NCBI GenBank assembly: GCA_900541965.1
Contig: UQLN01000009.1
Coordinates: 39,244-103,243 of the forward strand
Source of the DNA: an uncultured Parabacteroides sp.
GTDB taxonomy: Bacteria; Bacteroidota; Bacteroidia; Bacteroidales; Tannerellaceae
DNA length: 64,000 nt
Direction: 5' to 3'
Shown: positions 61,472 through 64,000 of the stretch, one piece after another
Layout: each line of letters begins with the position of its first letter
How positions within the stretch are numbered: position 1 is the first letter of the stretch
Translations under genes and position numbers: made by a program
The notes under the pieces: model-generated
Seen by the model: the letters and a program-made list of their open reading frames with translations, nothing else
Told to the model about the DNA's origin: nothing
The model's database searches: none

Positions 61472-63209
61472 AGTCTTCCCAACCGGGGTTTTGCTTCAGG
61501 TCGGGATTTAATATCAGTTCGGTAATAGGGATGGGGAAGAGGTAGTCCCGGTTTTCATTCCATACTTTCTTAATATTGGGATTCACTATGATATTGCCAT
61601 ATGTGCCATGCTCCAGGAGGATGTTGTTGCCGATTTCCAGTGTCTGGCTCACTCCTTTCAGGTCTGTAGGCTTTTTCCCTTTTTCGTATACGCATACATC
61701 CGGTTTCCCGTCTCCGTCGAAATCATAGAAACCGGGCCCCGGGAAATAGATGCCTTTGAACGGACGTTCGAACTGTTTGCCGGCTTTCCAGCGCATAACG
61801 TCGTAATAACGCAGGTTCTCCATAACAAGCTCTATCCGGCGTTCGCGACGGATTTCGAGGATGGCTCCCTGGTTGCTTCCTGTCACCAGCGGATATTGTG
61901 CAGCCATAAAAGGGTCGGGTTTTGCATTGGCGGCAGCCATATCCATATTGGGCATGCCTACGCGGTCGCGAAGCAATTGGATTGTCCGGTCTATATCATT
62001 CTGGGTCAGTGTACCTCTTTCCGCTTTTGCTTCTGCCAGGTTGAGCAGTACTTCTGCATACCGGTAGATAATCAGGTCGTTCTCATTCTTATTGTACATA
62101 TCGTAATTGGAAGCGCATACGTACTTGATGGGCTGGTAACCGGTAACGGTAAATCCGAATTGAGGGATTTCCTTGTGGGTTCCGTCGATGCGTTTGTATC
62201 CCGGTCCCCTTATGGTCTGGTAAAGGCGTGGGTCGCGGTTTTGCATTTCGTCGTAGTAGAACAGCTTGTCGTAGTCTGTCTTATCGGTAAAACGGCTGCC
62301 GTCTGCCATCAGATACGAATCGATCAGTTGTTTTTCCAGTCCCGGTTGGCCGTATGAAGAGGTCAGGGTATAATAATTGCAGTTATGGAATATTTGCAGC
62401 TCCGAGCTATAGCCGCGTGCGGTTATGACTTCGGTAGGTTCCGCGTTAATGCTTGCGAACAGGTCGCGGTAGGCAACGTCTTTGCCATTGCCTGTATAGA
62501 TGGCATATTTCTTTCCTGCAATCAATGCCTCGCTTGCTGCGATTGATTCGTCGATGAAGCGTTCCCATCCGTCTATTCCGTGGTATTTGCGGAACGTCCC
62601 TTCGAACAGGCAGAAGCGGCCTTTTAAAGCCAGTGCTGTCCATCGGGTAACCTCGTTCAGCTTCTTTTCCGTGCCCAGGTTCGTGATGGCAAAGTCAATA
62701 TCTACCAGCATCGAGTCGGTGACCAACTGGCGTGGGTCGCGCTTCTTATATAATTGTTCCGTATTTGTTTCACTGAATGTGTGCGAGTACCAAGGAACAT
62801 CACCGAAACGCCTTACCATATCGAAGTAGAAGTAAGCCCGGAAAAAGCGTGCGATCGCATCATATTTGGTACGTACTTTTGTATCGGGGCATTTATGGGA
62901 GTTGTCTAAAAAGAAATTGACCTTGCGCAGGTTTTCCCACGACCATCCGCCTACGGTCGAAGCGTCGCGGATACCGCTTACTTCGTCTTCCAATCCCTGT
63001 TTTACGATATTGTCTACCGCTTCCGTATACAGGCTGGTAGCCGGGAAAATGAATAAAAGGGAATTGGTATAGAGCTTCAGTTCATTCTCCGTGGTGAAGA
63101 AGTTTTCGGGAGAAACCTGGTCTTTCGGATACTGGTCCAGCATGTCGCCGCATGACAGGAAAGACAGCATACATGTGATAAGCGATAAGATATAAATATA
63201 TAGTTTCAT
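61470..63209 (-). CDS. SusD/RagB-family glycan-binding lipoprotein
   Basis: A 579-residue outer-membrane lipoprotein (lipobox LSFLSC, Cys at about 20). Family hallmarks: DMLDQYPKDQVSPENFFTTE at the mature N-terminus, IARFFRAYFYFDMVRRFGDVPWY near 115-140, YRYAEVLLNLAEAKAERG near 375, and a terminal LKQNPGWED. It starts 29 bases after the SusC gene's stop. The locus continues beyond the right edge of the window, so its regulator and enzymes cannot be seen. Confidence 0.95.
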   Translation of the reverse strand: MKLYIYILSLITCMLSFLSCGDMLDQYPKDQVSPENFFTTENELKLYTNSLLFIFPATSLYTEAVDNIVKQGLEDEVSGIRDASTVGGWSWENLRKVNFFLDNSHKCPDTKVRTKYDAIARFFRAYFYFDMVRRFGDVPWYSHTFSETNTEQLYKKRDPRQLVTDSMLVDIDFAITNLGTEKKLNEVTRWTALALKGRFCLFEGTFRKYHGIDGWERFIDESIAASEALIAGKKYAIYTGNGKDVAYRDLFASINAEPTEVITARGYSSELQIFHNCNYYTLTSSYGQPGLEKQLIDSYLMADGSRFTDKTDYDKLFYYDEMQNRDPRLYQTIRGPGYKRIDGTHKEIPQFGFTVTGYQPIKYVCASNYDMYNKNENDLIIYRYAEVLLNLAEAKAERGTLTQNDIDRTIQLLRDRVGMPNMDMAAANAKPDPFMAAQYPLVTGSNQGAILEIRRERRIELVMENLRYYDVMRWKAGKQFERPFKGIYFPGPGFYDFDGDGKPDVCVYEKGKKPTDLKGVSQTLEIGNNILLEHGTYGNIIVNPNIKKVWNENRDYLFPIPITELILNPDLKQNPGWED

Positions 63210-63238
63210 AAGATTGTATTTTATGGGTTAGTGATATA

Positions 63239-64000
63239 TCAGAATGTAACGTTTACGCCTACCGAGAAGGTTTTCGACAGTGGATAGATACGCCCGGTGT
63301 CGGTGGATGCCGCTTGTTCGGGATCGATGTAGTTGCTCCGGAAAGCGGTCAGATAGAACAGGTTCTCGGCACTGGCATAGAAACGTAATTTTTCGATACA
63401 GGCTTTTTTGCTGATAGCGAAAGGCAGTGTATAACCGACTACGAGGTTCTTCATACGCAGGTATCCCAGGTTTTGCAGGTAACGGTCGTTCTTGACAGAC
63501 AACTGGCAGTTACCGTCCAACGCCGCATACCCTCTCGGTTGCGGAAAGTATGCGTCTTTGTTGTCTTCCGACCATACATCTTTGGCGAAATCGGCAGGTA
63601 TAAAGCTGTAATACGGACGGGAGTAAGGTCCCCAGAAGCGGTCCATATCACTTCCCGGATAGAAGTCCTGGTGCATAATCCCCTGGAAGAAAGCGGAGAA
63701 GTCGATGCCGTTCCAACTGGCATTCATGCTAAAGCCATAGTTGAAGCGGGGAGTGGTGTTGCCTATAATTTCCAAATCGCCATGATTGTCGAGGGTACTT
63801 GCTCCCGGATGGATTTTGCCGTTACCGTCCAAATCGAGGAACTTCACGTCGCCGGCTTTAGGTTTCCCCCAGTCTCCCGGGGATTTATAAATACGGTTGT
63901 TTACATACCGTTGGTTTACCTGCTGGTTATATTGGGTGGCTTCTTCGTCGGATTGGAACAGGCCATCTGTCCGGTATCCCCATATTTCCCCGATCTTTTT
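63239..64000 (-). CDS. SusC/RagA TonB-dependent receptor, C-terminal part (runs off the window)
   Basis: The minus-strand reading frame is open from the right edge to the stop at 63239, about 253 residues, giving only the C-terminal barrel. It shows the SusC patterns GYRTDGLFQSDEEA, KAGDVKFLDLDGNGKI, YFQPRGY-type loops, LRMKNLVVGYTLP, LRFYASAENLFYLT and the end SVGVNVTF. It pairs with the SusD gene that follows. The N-terminus, including any STN domain, lies outside the window. Confidence 0.93.
   Translation of the reverse strand, partial: KKIGEIWGYRTDGLFQSDEEATQYNQQVNQRYVNNRIYKSPGDWGKPKAGDVKFLDLDGNGKIHPGASTLDNHGDLEIIGNTTPRFNYGFSMNASWNGIDFSAFFQGIMHQDFYPGSDMDRFWGPYSRPYYSFIPADFAKDVWSEDNKDAYFPQPRGYAALDGNCQLSVKNDRYLQNLGYLRMKNLVVGYTLPFAISKKACIEKLRFYASAENLFYLTAFRSNYIDPEQAASTDTGRIYPLSKTFSVGVNVTF

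Noticed and set aside
61608..62357. 249-residue open frame opposite the third SusD gene
   Set aside because: Antisense shadow; the SusD reading is complete with lipobox and family motifs.

Overview
The window comes from a Bacteroidales chromosome, most likely a gut Bacteroides/Parabacteroides-type organism; I cannot fix the genus. The evidence is three SusC/SusD outer-membrane pairs, two of them with ECF sigma/FecR regulators, many Bacteroidetes-specific families (DUF4294, DUF4271, DUF4136, DUF4469), and the repeated Bacteroidetes -7 promoter box TAnnTTTG at sensible distances before genes. There are no ribosomal RNAs, no CRISPR array, no transposase and no recognisable phage. Base composition varies: about 8.4-10.3 kb is extremely AT-rich, while about 44-48 kb and 52-58 kb are clearly more GC-rich.

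Layout. 0.4-4.8 kb: leuS, a YitT-type membrane protein and rdgB. 4.9-7.8 kb: nadA and a SpoU/TrmH methyltransferase face away from each other across a 747-bp intergenic region with DnaA-box-like words, followed by a DUF4294 gene. 8-9.8 kb: a lipoprotein/TPR/transmembrane/HTH regulator broken by three homopolymer frameshifts. 10.3-18.3 kb: outer-membrane proteins, a helix-hairpin-helix surface protein, a radical SAM enzyme, a DUF4136 lipoprotein and a SulP transporter; then rubrerythrin at 18.6 kb. 19.4-27.8 kb: a polysaccharide-utilisation-like locus on the minus strand (sigma, FecR, six-hairpin glycosidase, SusC, SusD). It is bounded on the right by tRNA-Gln and on the left by what looks like a relic of the same tRNA 3' end, as in a tRNA-integrated island.

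28-41.8 kb is mostly housekeeping: tyrS; the overlapping operon DUF4271-hemD-rnpA-yidD-tatD; lpdA; nadB (the partner of nadA, 30 kb away); a DEAD-box helicase; a phosphatase lipoprotein; and a sugar kinase with a SIS isomerase. 41.9-48.8 kb is a second sigma/FecR/SusC/SusD system on the plus strand, with a hairpin between fecR and susC.

49.3-53.3 kb is the most unusual stretch. A 982-residue fimbrillin-like lipoprotein ends in a FISUMP/C-type-lectin-like domain whose last ~40 codons look like the variable region of a diversity-generating retroelement. No reverse transcriptase or template repeat is visible in the window. An HU-like/DUF4469 gene follows, then a 23-bp tandem array in which each unit is itself palindromic. 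53.4-61.4 kb carries an M16 peptidase, a two-gene operon (AGCS symporter and a FAD/Fe-S dehydrogenase), a potassium-channel-like protein with a non-canonical selectivity filter, and a divergent GadC-like amino-acid antiporter. The window ends inside a third SusC/SusD pair.
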